From the NCBI RefSeq assembly GCF_015159595.1, contig NZ_CP063304.1, positions 1,116,001-1,180,000 on the forward strand: 64,000 bases of DNA. The letters are read 5' to 3'. Position numbers and translations under genes: made by a program. This document shows, one piece after another, positions 25,803-34,606 of this stretch. Each line of letters opens with the position of its first letter. Position 1 is the stretch's first letter. A model generated the notes under the pieces. That model ran no database searches and had not been told where the DNA came from. It saw nothing but the letters and a program-made list of their open reading frames with translations. Source of the DNA: Blautia liquoris (lineage in GTDB: Bacteria; Bacillota; Clostridia; Lachnospirales; Lachnospiraceae).

Positions 25803-27041
25803 ATGTCTTCAAAAACAGCAAAGAAACATAATCGCTATGTGGTACTAATTGTCTTATGTATCTGTGAAGCGATGTATTTATTGCCTTACTTGCGCTGGAC
25901 TTTTTACGATCCAATGAAAGAAGGATTTGGGTTCACCAACAGTCAGTTGGCATCGTTAAGTAGTATTTTTGGTCTAATATCTCTATTTGGATATCTGGTT
26001 GGAGGACCTATTTGTGATCGATTTTCGCCCAGAAAACTTTTAACTACGGCATTTTTACTAACAGCAATCGGTGGATTTTGGTTTGCTGCGTATCCGCCTT
26101 ACTGGGCCTGTGTAATAATTTATATTATGTGGGGGTTTGCTACGGCTGTTCTCTTATGGGATTGTATGATCAGGGTAACTCGTTCTCTTGCTTCGAGTGA
26201 AGAACAAGGCTTGTTTTTTGGATTACTTGAAGGGGGAAGAGGTGCTGTTGATACAGTCACATCTTTTGCGACCGTTGCTTTGTTTACTGCTTTAGGCAGC
26301 AGCATAGCCAGCCTGCGTCAGGTCATATTGGTCATTTCTATTCTTTGTCTTATTGGATCAGTATTAGTAATGATCTTTATAAGCGACGAAATTCCCGGTT
26401 CTGGAGATGATGCGAAAATTAATATTCATGAAATACTGGCGGTTTTGAAATTGCCTGCAGTATGGCTGATTTCACTTGTTATTCTTTGCAATTATGCTAT
26501 TTATACAGGAGGTACCTATCTTACTTCCTATCTTACTGATATTATGGGAGTTTCAGTAGGGGTATCGGCGGTTGTCGCAGTGTTTAGAAACTTTGTCCTT
26601 ATGATGTTAGGAGGTCCAATTGGCGGATTTCTTGCCAAACGCTTTTCAATATCAAGAGTGATTGTTGCATGTTTTGTATTTATATTAGCGGCAACAGGCA
26701 TATTTATAGTTTTACCTACCGGATCTGTTGCGTTATCTGTAGTTATGATGATGGCTCTTTATTTGGGGCTGTTTTTCATGAGAGGTATTTATTTTGGAAC
26801 CGTGGATCAAGCACAGATTCCAATGAAAGTGACTGGAACCGCTGTTGGTATCATTTCACTGGTAGGGTTCTTCCCGGAAGTCTTTATGAATACGATTTCT
26901 GGTCATTTGCTTGATGCTTATCCCGGATTTGACGGCTATCATTATTTGTTTATTATTTTATTTGCGTTTTCAGTTGTAGGTTTAATAGCATCTTTGTATT
27001 TACAGCGAAATATTAAAAAGGATGAGACAAAGAAGATATAA
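25803..27041 (+). CDS. MFS transporter
   Basis: A 412-residue protein with about twelve membrane helices and MFS landmarks: FGYLVGGPICDRFSPRKLLT between helices 2 and 3, and FLAKRFSISRVIV in the second half. It resembles the nitrate/organic-anion type of MFS. It lies between a TetR regulator and an MttB-like methyltransferase, 48 bases before the latter, and so may import a methylated amine or betaine for it. Confidence 0.85.
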   Translation: MSSKTAKKHNRYVVLIVLCICEAMYLLPYLRWTFYDPMKEGFGFTNSQLASLSSIFGLISLFGYLVGGPICDRFSPRKLLTTAFLLTAIGGFWFAAYPPYWACVIIYIMWGFATAVLLWDCMIRVTRSLASSEEQGLFFGLLEGGRGAVDTVTSFATVALFTALGSSIASLRQVILVISILCLIGSVLVMIFISDEIPGSGDDAKINIHEILAVLKLPAVWLISLVILCNYAIYTGGTYLTSYLTDIMGVSVGVSAVVAVFRNFVLMMLGGPIGGFLAKRFSISRVIVACFVFILAATGIFIVLPTGSVALSVVMMMALYLGLFFMRGIYFGTVDQAQIPMKVTGTAVGIISLVGFFPEVFMNTISGHLLDAYPGFDGYHYLFIILFAFSVVGLIASLYLQRNIKKDETKKI

Positions 27042-27089
27042 CTGTAACTCTATGAACTCAGATATTCCTATGATGTGAAAGGAAAAGAT

Positions 27090-28514
27090 ATGAAGAATAA
27101 AAATGCACAGGCTATTCATGATAAATCAATGGAACTACTTCAAACGGTAGGAACGCGATTTCTCCACCCTGAAGCAATCGAGATCCTGAAAAAACATGGG
27201 GTGAAGGTGGATGGAAATATCGCTTATTTCACCGAAGATGAAATTATGAAATGTGTTGAGATGGCCCCATCAAAATTCAAAATATATGCAAGAAATTCCA
27301 AATTTGATATAGAGCCGGGCAGTGGGCATACTTATATTGGACCGATGATGGGTGGTATCAAAGTGCTTAAAAAGGATGGCACATTACGTACCACGACTGT
27401 AGATGATGTGATTAAGACAGATAAAATTGTTGAATACAATGATCGATATCATGTGAATGGTGGTGGTATTTGTACTCCTAATGATATTCCGGAAGATCAA
27501 TTTATGCTGTTCGAACTATATGCGGGATTAATGCTGTCATCTAAGATTCCGCCGGATGTCAGTGGAAATTACCATACCATGGAGCTTTGTTATGATGTAA
27601 TAGCTGCAGCTTTTGGATGTTCAAAGGAACAATTAAGAGAAAAGCCGAGAATATTGGCAGGCATGAATGTAAATTCGCCGCTTGTGGTAGACACAATTAT
27701 GACAGAGACAATGTTTACAAATTTGAAATACCGCCAGCCTTGCTATATTGCACCGGCTGCAATGGGTGGTTCTACAGCTCCAATTACAGCAGAGGGCACC
27801 ATTGTGCAAAATAATGCAGAGGTCTTGTCCACATTGGCTCTTGCGCAGATGTATGAACCTGGGGCGCCTGTATTATATGGATCTCAGTCTACTGCAGCAG
27901 ATATGAGAACTTTGGCTATTGCTATCGGGGCTCCTGAATCAGCATTATGTTATAAGTATGCCGGTATTATGGGGAAATTTTACGAACTTCCCGTTCGTTC
28001 CGGTGGATTAATGACTGATGCAAAGAAATGTGATGTCCAGGCCGGGTATGAACCAATGTTGTCATTTCTCGCCTGTGAACAGAATGGTGTTGATGTAGTT
28101 CTTCAGGGAGCGGGAGTCCTTGACGCATATCTTACTTTTTCATATGAAAAGCTTATATCTGATTTTCAGATTGTGGACTATGTCGATGCTTATCTAAAGG
28201 ATATTGATGTTAATGATGAAACGGTTCCGATGGAAGACATGCAGGAAATAGGACATGACAGTTCTTTTATCACTGCAGACAGCACGCTGGAATATATGCG
28301 TACTGCAATACTGGATCCGATAATCAGTGTCAGAGGTCCGAAACCGCAGGACACCCTTGAGAAAAATATGGATGCTCTGATTCAAAAAGCTCTGGATGAA
28401 TACCATTCTCCGGATATTCCAAAGGAATGTATGGATAATATGAAAAAAATTGTCCTTGACTATGGTATCGATGAGTCTTATGTAAAGAAGATCGAGAACG
28501 CAAGGGTGTTATAA
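27090..28514 (+). CDS. MttB-family (trimethylamine methyltransferase-like) methyltransferase, non-pyrrolysine
   Basis: A 474-residue protein of the MttB superfamily: ELLQTVGTRFLHPEAIEILKK at the N-terminus, MMGGIKVLKKDG, YIAPAAMGGSTAPIT, and SGGLMTDAKKCDVQAGYE near the C-terminal half. There is no in-frame TAG, so it is the non-pyrrolysine type. Characterised relatives move a methyl group from quaternary amines such as glycine betaine, proline betaine or carnitine to a corrinoid protein. No corrinoid protein, reactivase or MtqA-like partner is encoded nearby. ATG 27090 has AAAGGAAAAG upstream; the GTG at 27075 is less likely. The 21-base gap to the convergent AraC gene holds no terminator. 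Confidence 0.88.
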   Translation: MKNKNAQAIHDKSMELLQTVGTRFLHPEAIEILKKHGVKVDGNIAYFTEDEIMKCVEMAPSKFKIYARNSKFDIEPGSGHTYIGPMMGGIKVLKKDGTLRTTTVDDVIKTDKIVEYNDRYHVNGGGICTPNDIPEDQFMLFELYAGLMLSSKIPPDVSGNYHTMELCYDVIAAAFGCSKEQLREKPRILAGMNVNSPLVVDTIMTETMFTNLKYRQPCYIAPAAMGGSTAPITAEGTIVQNNAEVLSTLALAQMYEPGAPVLYGSQSTAADMRTLAIAIGAPESALCYKYAGIMGKFYELPVRSGGLMTDAKKCDVQAGYEPMLSFLACEQNGVDVVLQGAGVLDAYLTFSYEKLISDFQIVDYVDAYLKDIDVNDETVPMEDMQEIGHDSSFITADSTLEYMRTAILDPIISVRGPKPQDTLEKNMDALIQKALDEYHSPDIPKECMDNMKKIVLDYGIDESYVKKIENARVL

Positions 28515-28535
28515 CATCGGAGTGTGATATCCCCC

Positions 28536-29393
28536 TTACTCCAAATCAGAAATCAAAGCGTCCTTACAATTTTTGGCATATCTTCCGGGTGAACATCCGG
28601 CATTTTTTTGAAATGTTTTTATAAAATGAGCGTAGTCTTTGAATCCACTTTCAAAGCAGGCTGTTGTGACAGAAGACCCCTGACATAACAGCCTTTTTGA
28701 GTACTGAATTCTTCTGCTTATTATGTAATTCCAAAGGGATGTTCCAGTGTAGTCTTTAAATATGTGTGAGATTCTTGAGGCACTGAGGTTTAAATGTTCA
28801 GCAATTGAATGAACTGAAATATCTTCAGACAAATTATCATTAATGTACTTAAAAGTATCTCGTATGACTTTAGGCGAGATATCTGTTAAAAATCCATTGT
28901 TTGTTTCAGTGACAGAATTTGCGAGCAGAAGAATCATAGTGATGCAGGTTTTGACTTTTATATCATATCCAAATTCTTTTTCCTTCATTGATTTTATAAT
29001 CGTATCTACATGTGTTTCATATTCTTCCATCTGTTGAGCATTTAAGTGATAATGGGGCAGACCTTTGGGAAAAGCATAAAAACACTTCAACAAATCAGTT
29101 TGGTCTGTGGAAAGTTTTTCAATATAACTCTTTTCGATATGTAATGGCAATCTCTCATAGGGTGAGTTATCTTTTGTAAAAAACCCATGAATACTATTTG
29201 GCGGTATAAATGTGAGATCACCTGGCCGCAGAGAATAGGTTGAACCGTCGATAAAATAATCTATGTTTCCTGATTTAAACAACATAAGTTCATATGCATT
29301 ATTATGAAGATGCAATGTCCTCTCATACTTTTTGCAAGAGTATCGATGAACAGCAGCGAATTGGTCAATTGGTTCAATCATTACATTATCCAT
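28536..29393 (-). CDS. AraC family transcriptional regulator with cupin sensor
   Basis: A 285-residue regulator with an N-terminal AraC cupin (LHLHNNAYELMLFKSGNIDYF, LRPGDLTFIPPNSIHGF) and a C-terminal double helix-turn-helix (SIAEHLNLSASRISHIFKDYTG and CFESGFKDYAHFIKTFQK). It is transcribed away from the GH154-like gene; the 209-base region between them holds an inverted repeat. It is the likely activator of the downstream carbohydrate locus. Confidence 0.9.
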   Translation of the reverse strand: MDNVMIEPIDQFAAVHRYSCKKYERTLHLHNNAYELMLFKSGNIDYFIDGSTYSLRPGDLTFIPPNSIHGFFTKDNSPYERLPLHIEKSYIEKLSTDQTDLLKCFYAFPKGLPHYHLNAQQMEEYETHVDTIIKSMKEKEFGYDIKVKTCITMILLLANSVTETNNGFLTDISPKVIRDTFKYINDNLSEDISVHSIAEHLNLSASRISHIFKDYTGTSLWNYIISRRIQYSKRLLCQGSSVTTACFESGFKDYAHFIKTFQKNAGCSPGRYAKNCKDALISDLE

Positions 29394-29470
29394 ACGAATT
29401 GCTCCTCACATATTTAATAAAGAATATCGAAGTTTACTAGTAATAATAATCAAAGAAGAAAAATGGACAG

Positions 29471-29505
29471 TATGCTATAGCAGAATATGACATAAATATA
29501 GCATA
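29471..29505. promoter_or_regulatory. Inverted repeat between the AraC gene and the GH154-like gene
   Basis: TATGCTATA and TATAGCATA are perfect 9-base inverted arms separated by 17 bases, in the divergent promoter region. This is a candidate binding site for the AraC regulator. Confidence 0.5.
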
Positions 29506-29602
29506 AAAAACAATAATTGTAAACTCTATTTGCTGTAAAATTGACAACTATATAGATAATGTTCCTACTCAACATTGTTTGTTCAGAAAGGAGTTGCATT
29601 TT

Positions 29603-31480
29603 ATGAAGATATCTTTACAAAACAGAGGAGATGCGATTCAAGTTTTTTTAGATATGATTCGGCCTTTGAAACCATTTTATAGTGAGCATCATGCTTTTTT
29701 GCATTTAGGGGATACCGGTGTTCATTATGGAGAAAAATCAGCAGAGATGGAGGGATTTGCCCGAATATTATGGGGGTTAGGACCGTTATGGTCAGCTGAT
29801 AATACAAATTTACCCTTAGCTGTCCAAGAAGAAATTTCAGATTGGCTGACACTATATCGCGACGGGATTGTTCATGGAACATCTCCCGAAGATAAAGAAT
29901 ATTGGGGAGATATTTTTGATTATGATCAAAAGATGGTAGAGGTGTCAGCTATTTCTTTTTCAATCGCATTAAACAGAAAAGAACTCTGGGATCCATTAAC
30001 AGAGAATGAGAAAAGAAATCTTTACAACTGGCTAGACGGAATGAACCAGCATGAGATGCCTGATAATAATTGGCGCTATTTCCGTATTATGACGAATATG
30101 ATGTTTCGCCTTCTGGGATTACCCTGGTCAAAGGAACGGATGGAAGAAGACTTTGATTTGATCGATAGTTTTTATATTGATGAGGGTTGGTACTGTGACG
30201 GAACACCGACCCAGATTGATTATTATGTGGCATTTGCAATTCATCATTATGGATTGATTTATTCGAAACTGATGTATGAGATTGATCCAGAACGATGTAA
30301 TGTTTTAAAAGAGAGAAGCAAAAAGTTCTTTTATGATTTTGTTTATTGGTTTTCTAATAATGGTGAAGAGATTCCATTTGGAAGAAGTTTAACTTATCGA
30401 TTTGCACACAGTGCCCCATTTGCTGCCATGGCATATGCTGATCTGGATCTTGATTATGGTGTTTTAAAGAATCTTGTTTTAAGAAATTTGGAGTCATGGA
30501 TGAAACGTCCCATTTTTGATAAAGCAGGCGTTTTAACTATAGGATATGGATATCCTAATTTATTCATGAGTGAAAATTATAATGGGTGCGGTTCCCCATA
30601 CTGGTGTAACAAGGTCTTTCTGATTCTTGCTCTACATGAAGACCATCCATTCTGGAAAGCGCAGCCGAAACAGTTTCAGTATAAACCTAAAAAAAATTTG
30701 AAATATCCGCATATGATTGTGACACATGATAAATATGATCATGCCTTGGCGTATGTCACTGGTCAGTATTTGCAAGGTGATCATGGCCAGGGAAGAGCAA
30801 AATATGAGAAATTTGTGTATTCGAATCAACTGGGATTTAGTATTCAAAGAGGGACCACCCTTGAAGAGGGAGGATTTGACAGTACATTAGCTGTATCAGT
30901 AAAGGGTGAAAATCGCTACTGTGTACGACATGGTCTGGATGAATTCTACGTGGACGAAGAAAAGGTCTACAGCAAGTACCATCTGATTACTGGTGTTAGC
31001 GTGGAAAGCACGATAATCCCATGCTTATCATGGCATGTTAGAATTCACAAGATTTATAATGAAATACCGATTGATATTGCAGAGGGAGGATTTTCGCTGC
31101 CTCAGGAGCGTTGTTTTCAAGTGGCCAAAGGCAACACAACAGGTCGCTTTGATCCTGATGATGTAACAATCAATGGAAATACACTAGTGGCTGGTTTTCC
31201 CTGGGGAACAAGCTGCATTGCCAGTGAAACGGGACTAACCCCGGTACTGATATATTCAATGCCAAATACAAATCTTTTTTATAATTTAACGGTTATTCCA
31301 ATGGTTTGTGCAACACTGGAACCAGGGGTACACTTAATTGTGGATAGCGTATGCGGAGATATTCATGAAGAGAAAGAAAAACTTTTAGCGAAAAAGCCCA
31401 GGGTTGAAATAACAGATGAGTGTATAAATATCGGTTATGAAGAGAAGGAATTGTCTGTCAAAACTGGCAGTTCAAACTAA
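29603..31480 (+). CDS. DUF2264/GH154-family protein (putative beta-glucuronidase)
   Basis: A 625-residue protein of the DUF2264 family, assigned in CAZy to GH154, in which beta-glucuronidase activity has been reported. It has an alpha/alpha-barrel N-terminal half (HAFLHLGDTGVHYGEKSAEM, MPDNNWRYFRIMTNMMF, FYIDEGWYCDGTPTQIDYY) and a beta-sandwich C-terminal half. No signal peptide is present, so it acts on imported sugars. ATG 29603 follows GAAAGGAG; an in-frame start at 29579 lacks a site. It heads an operon with an importer and a GH2 uronidase-like enzyme, which supports a role on glucuronic-acid-containing oligosaccharides. Confidence 0.8.
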   Translation: MKISLQNRGDAIQVFLDMIRPLKPFYSEHHAFLHLGDTGVHYGEKSAEMEGFARILWGLGPLWSADNTNLPLAVQEEISDWLTLYRDGIVHGTSPEDKEYWGDIFDYDQKMVEVSAISFSIALNRKELWDPLTENEKRNLYNWLDGMNQHEMPDNNWRYFRIMTNMMFRLLGLPWSKERMEEDFDLIDSFYIDEGWYCDGTPTQIDYYVAFAIHHYGLIYSKLMYEIDPERCNVLKERSKKFFYDFVYWFSNNGEEIPFGRSLTYRFAHSAPFAAMAYADLDLDYGVLKNLVLRNLESWMKRPIFDKAGVLTIGYGYPNLFMSENYNGCGSPYWCNKVFLILALHEDHPFWKAQPKQFQYKPKKNLKYPHMIVTHDKYDHALAYVTGQYLQGDHGQGRAKYEKFVYSNQLGFSIQRGTTLEEGGFDSTLAVSVKGENRYCVRHGLDEFYVDEEKVYSKYHLITGVSVESTIIPCLSWHVRIHKIYNEIPIDIAEGGFSLPQERCFQVAKGNTTGRFDPDDVTINGNTLVAGFPWGTSCIASETGLTPVLIYSMPNTNLFYNLTVIPMVCATLEPGVHLIVDSVCGDIHEEKEKLLAKKPRVEITDECINIGYEEKELSVKTGSSN

Positions 31481-31496
31481 TAAGGAGGAAAAAAAC

Positions 31497-32777
31497 ATGA
31501 ATAAAAAAAGGGTAGGAATCGCTTTATTTGCCGGTGTATTATCAATTGGGATGCTTTCCGGATGCGGTGATGAGAAAAAGGATGCTAAAGGTGGAAAAAC
31601 AGACCTGAAGGTGGCTATCTGGGATTATTCGACAACCGAATATTATAAGACAATGTTTGATGCATTTACAAAGAAAAACCCGGATATCAACATCGAGGTA
31701 GTAGAGTTTTCTGCAGATGAATATGACAATACGGTGACAACACAACTTGGGGGAAAGCAAGACTTTGACGTAGTATTTACAAAAGGTACTCCTGCATTAA
31801 GTGGTCTTATTGCTCAGGGACATGTCATTTCTCTGGATGATTATATCAAAAATGATTCAGATTTCAACAAAGATAATTATCTGGGCTTAATTGATCAGCT
31901 GACAATGGATGACAAAGTATATGGTGTGCCTTTCCGAAAAGACAATAATTTGCTTTTCTATAACAAAGACCTTTTTGATAAAGCGGATGTTCCGTATCCT
32001 GAAGATGGTATGAACATGAAAGAGTATCATGAATTGGCGGAGAAAATGACGAGTGGTACTGGCAATGACAAAGTGTATGGTGCACATTTTCATACATGGG
32101 CCAGCAATGTTTACGATTTGGCAAGACGTCCGGAGGCTTTTGATCAACTTGACACGGATACTTATGATAATTTGAAACCTTACTATGATGAGGTACTTGC
32201 TATGCAAGATGAGGGGGCTATACAAGATTATGGTGCACTTAAGTCATCGAATATTCATTATTCAGGTGTCTTTTATAATCAACAGACATCAATGATAACG
32301 ATTGGTACCTGGTTTATCAATAACCTGTTGGAAAATGTTACCGACTTTAATTGGGGAGTTTGCAGTACTCCAAATAATGAAGGCATGGGAAAGGATAACG
32401 CTGTAGGAGGTGTAACACCTGTTTCCATAGGAGCATATGCGAAACATCCGGATGAAGCATGGAAATTTATTAGTTATATCTGCGGAGAGGAAGGAGCAGA
32501 GGTAATTGCAAAGACCGGAATCCTTCCAGGATACAATTCTGATAAAATAAATCAGATATTCGATGATCTTCCGAAGACATATGAAAATGCTCCTGAAAAT
32601 TTATCAAATTATATAGACGTTGATAAATATGTGATTGAACAGAGAATGGATCCTAAAATCAAAGACATTGAAAATATTTTAACTGAGGAGCACAGTGAGA
32701 TTATGACAAAGAGTATCAGTGTCGATGAAGGAGTCAAGAAGATGAAAGAAAGAGTATCAGAGCTTCAGCAGAATTAA
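31497..32777 (+). CDS. Solute-binding lipoprotein of a second CUT1 importer
   Basis: A 426-residue binding protein with a lipoprotein signal (LSGC, Cys23) and the family-1 fold: LKVAIWDYSTTEYY, VPFRKDNNLLFYNKDLFDKA, GTWFINN, and DEAWKFISYICGEEGAEVI. It is paralogous to the protein at 15171. ATG 31497 has AAGGAGG upstream, overlapping only the spacer after the GH154-like stop. It feeds the two permeases that follow. Confidence 0.92.
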   Translation: MNKKRVGIALFAGVLSIGMLSGCGDEKKDAKGGKTDLKVAIWDYSTTEYYKTMFDAFTKKNPDINIEVVEFSADEYDNTVTTQLGGKQDFDVVFTKGTPALSGLIAQGHVISLDDYIKNDSDFNKDNYLGLIDQLTMDDKVYGVPFRKDNNLLFYNKDLFDKADVPYPEDGMNMKEYHELAEKMTSGTGNDKVYGAHFHTWASNVYDLARRPEAFDQLDTDTYDNLKPYYDEVLAMQDEGAIQDYGALKSSNIHYSGVFYNQQTSMITIGTWFINNLLENVTDFNWGVCSTPNNEGMGKDNAVGGVTPVSIGAYAKHPDEAWKFISYICGEEGAEVIAKTGILPGYNSDKINQIFDDLPKTYENAPENLSNYIDVDKYVIEQRMDPKIKDIENILTEEHSEIMTKSISVDEGVKKMKERVSELQQN

Positions 32778-32792
32778 TTGCTTATATAAGTG

Positions 32793-32818
32793 TCCCTGGC
32801 TGGTTCTATGGCCAGGGA
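32793..32818 (+). other. Intercistronic stem-loop between second binding protein and permease
   Basis: TCCCTGGC and GCCAGGGA pair around a 10-base loop with no T-tract, at the same place in the operon as the hairpins at 16515 and 40223. Confidence 0.65.
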
Positions 32819-32837
32819 ACAGGGAAAGGAGCAGATT

Positions 32838-33710
32838 ATGAAGAAAAAAAATCTAGTTGCATATTCATTTATTCTTCCGAATCTATTAGGATTCTTTGTG
32901 TTTACATTTATCCCAATTATATTTTCACTTCTCCTGAGTTTTTGCGAATGGGATTCTGGAAATCCTATAAAATTCGTGGGACTCGATAATTTTGTTACAA
33001 TGTTTACAAAAGATAAGAGTTTTTGGATTTCCTTAAAAAACACGTTGTACTATACAGTAGTAACTGTTCCTGTAACTTTGGTATTATCTCTTTTTCTGGC
33101 GATTTTAATGAATAAACCAATCAAAGGAAGAAATTTTTTTCGATCGGTATTGTTTTTTCCATATGTGGCATCATTGGTTGCAGTTGCAGTCGTATGGATG
33201 GCGTTATTTAATCCTGACAGAGGTCCAATTAACGGTATTCTTATGGCTTTGGGGGTTAATAATCCACCTAGGTGGGCGGCCTCAACAACCTGGGCTATGC
33301 CCACTATCATTGGTCTCACCGTATGGAAAGGCATGGGTTATTACATGATTGTATATCTGGCTGCACTTCAGGGAGTTCCGAAAGAATTGTATGAAGCGGC
33401 AGCGCTGGATGGAGCAAGTGGATGGCAGCAGTTTCGAAATGTGACTTGGCCAAATGTCACTCCCACTACTTTTTTTATTCTCATGATGCTTTTGGTTTCA
33501 GCATTTAAGTCGTATGATACGATGTATATAACGACTCAGGGGGGACCTGGTGAAGCGACAAAAGTTCTTGCTTACCATATCTATAATAGTGCATTTGTAA
33601 GTTCTAAATTTGGATACGCAAGTGCATTGTCTATGGTTTTATTTGTTATTGTAATGGTGGTTACATTGATTCAGTTTAAGGGAGAAAAGCGGTTTACAAA
33701 CTATTTGTAA
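32838..33710 (+). CDS. Sugar ABC transporter permease, MalF/UgpA type (second importer)
   Basis: A 290-residue six-helix permease: AYSFILPNLLGFFVFTFIPI at the N-terminus and EAA loop EAAALDGASGWQQFRNVTWP. It is closely related to the permease at 16579. ATG 32838 follows GGGAAAGGAG; the earlier in-frame start at 32790 would run through the intercistronic hairpin. Confidence 0.93.
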   Translation: MKKKNLVAYSFILPNLLGFFVFTFIPIIFSLLLSFCEWDSGNPIKFVGLDNFVTMFTKDKSFWISLKNTLYYTVVTVPVTLVLSLFLAILMNKPIKGRNFFRSVLFFPYVASLVAVAVVWMALFNPDRGPINGILMALGVNNPPRWAASTTWAMPTIIGLTVWKGMGYYMIVYLAALQGVPKELYEAAALDGASGWQQFRNVTWPNVTPTTFFILMMLLVSAFKSYDTMYITTQGGPGEATKVLAYHIYNSAFVSSKFGYASALSMVLFVIVMVVTLIQFKGEKRFTNYL

Positions 33711-33723
33711 AGGAGCATGTCAC

Positions 33724-34566
33724 ATGGAAAATACGAAGAAAACTGCCGGAACACGGATTAAAAAAGCATTTATTTATCTGGCACTTATTGTTATGGCACT
33801 CATTATGTTAATTCCTTTTGCATGGATGATCTCTGCTTCATTAAAGCTAGAAAAAGATGTCTTTTCTTTCCCCATTCAGTGGATTCCAAAAGACCCTCAG
33901 TGGAGTAATTATGCAATCATATGGAAAAAAGTGCCCTTACTTACAGGCTTTTTAAACACAACAAAATTAACAGTATGCACAACGATATTACAGCTGATTA
34001 CATCGAGTCTTGCTGCATACGCCTTTGCAAAACTTGAATTTAAAGGCAGGGATACTATTTTCATGATGTATGTGATGACAATAGCGATTCCCTGGCAGGT
34101 GTATATGGTTCCTCAATATAAACTAATGACTTGGCTTTCGCTTACAGATAGTCATCTGGGAATTATTTTGATGCATGCGTTTACTGCAATGGGAGTGTTT
34201 CTTATGAGACAATTTTTCATGGGAATTCCCAATGAATTGCTTGAGGCAGCTAGAATTGATGGGTTGAGTGAATATGGAATTTGGGCGAGGATTATGCTTC
34301 CCTTGTCTAAACCGGCTATTGCTACGCTTTGTATCACGTCATTTACTTTTGAGTGGAATGATTTTATGGGCCCTTTAATTTACTTATCTACGCAGTCAAA
34401 AAAGACGATACAATTAATGCTGCGTATGTTTAACACGCAATATTCCTCAAACTATGCTCAGATCATGGCAGCGGCAACAGTCGCACTAATCCCGGTATTG
34501 ATCATATTCGTACTGTTGCAAAGATATTTTGTGGAGGGAGTTGCCACTTCAGGCATAAAGGGATGA
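33724..34566 (+). CDS. Sugar ABC transporter permease, MalG/UgpE type (second importer)
   Basis: A 280-residue six-helix permease with MISASLKLEKDVFSFPIQWI after helix 1 and EAA loop LEAARIDGLSEYGIWARIMLP, nearly the same as in the permease at 17503. It is 13 bases downstream of its partner with AAAGGAG in the gap. No ATPase is encoded nearby. Confidence 0.93.
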   Translation: MENTKKTAGTRIKKAFIYLALIVMALIMLIPFAWMISASLKLEKDVFSFPIQWIPKDPQWSNYAIIWKKVPLLTGFLNTTKLTVCTTILQLITSSLAAYAFAKLEFKGRDTIFMMYVMTIAIPWQVYMVPQYKLMTWLSLTDSHLGIILMHAFTAMGVFLMRQFFMGIPNELLEAARIDGLSEYGIWARIMLPLSKPAIATLCITSFTFEWNDFMGPLIYLSTQSKKTIQLMLRMFNTQYSSNYAQIMAAATVALIPVLIIFVLLQRYFVEGVATSGIKG

Positions 34567-34606
34567 AAATAGATTTTACAATCGTATGATAGGAAAGAGG
34601 TGCAAT

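Noticed and set aside
27090-28514. Pyrrolysine-containing trimethylamine methyltransferase
   Set aside because: The frame has no internal TAG and no pyl genes are nearby.
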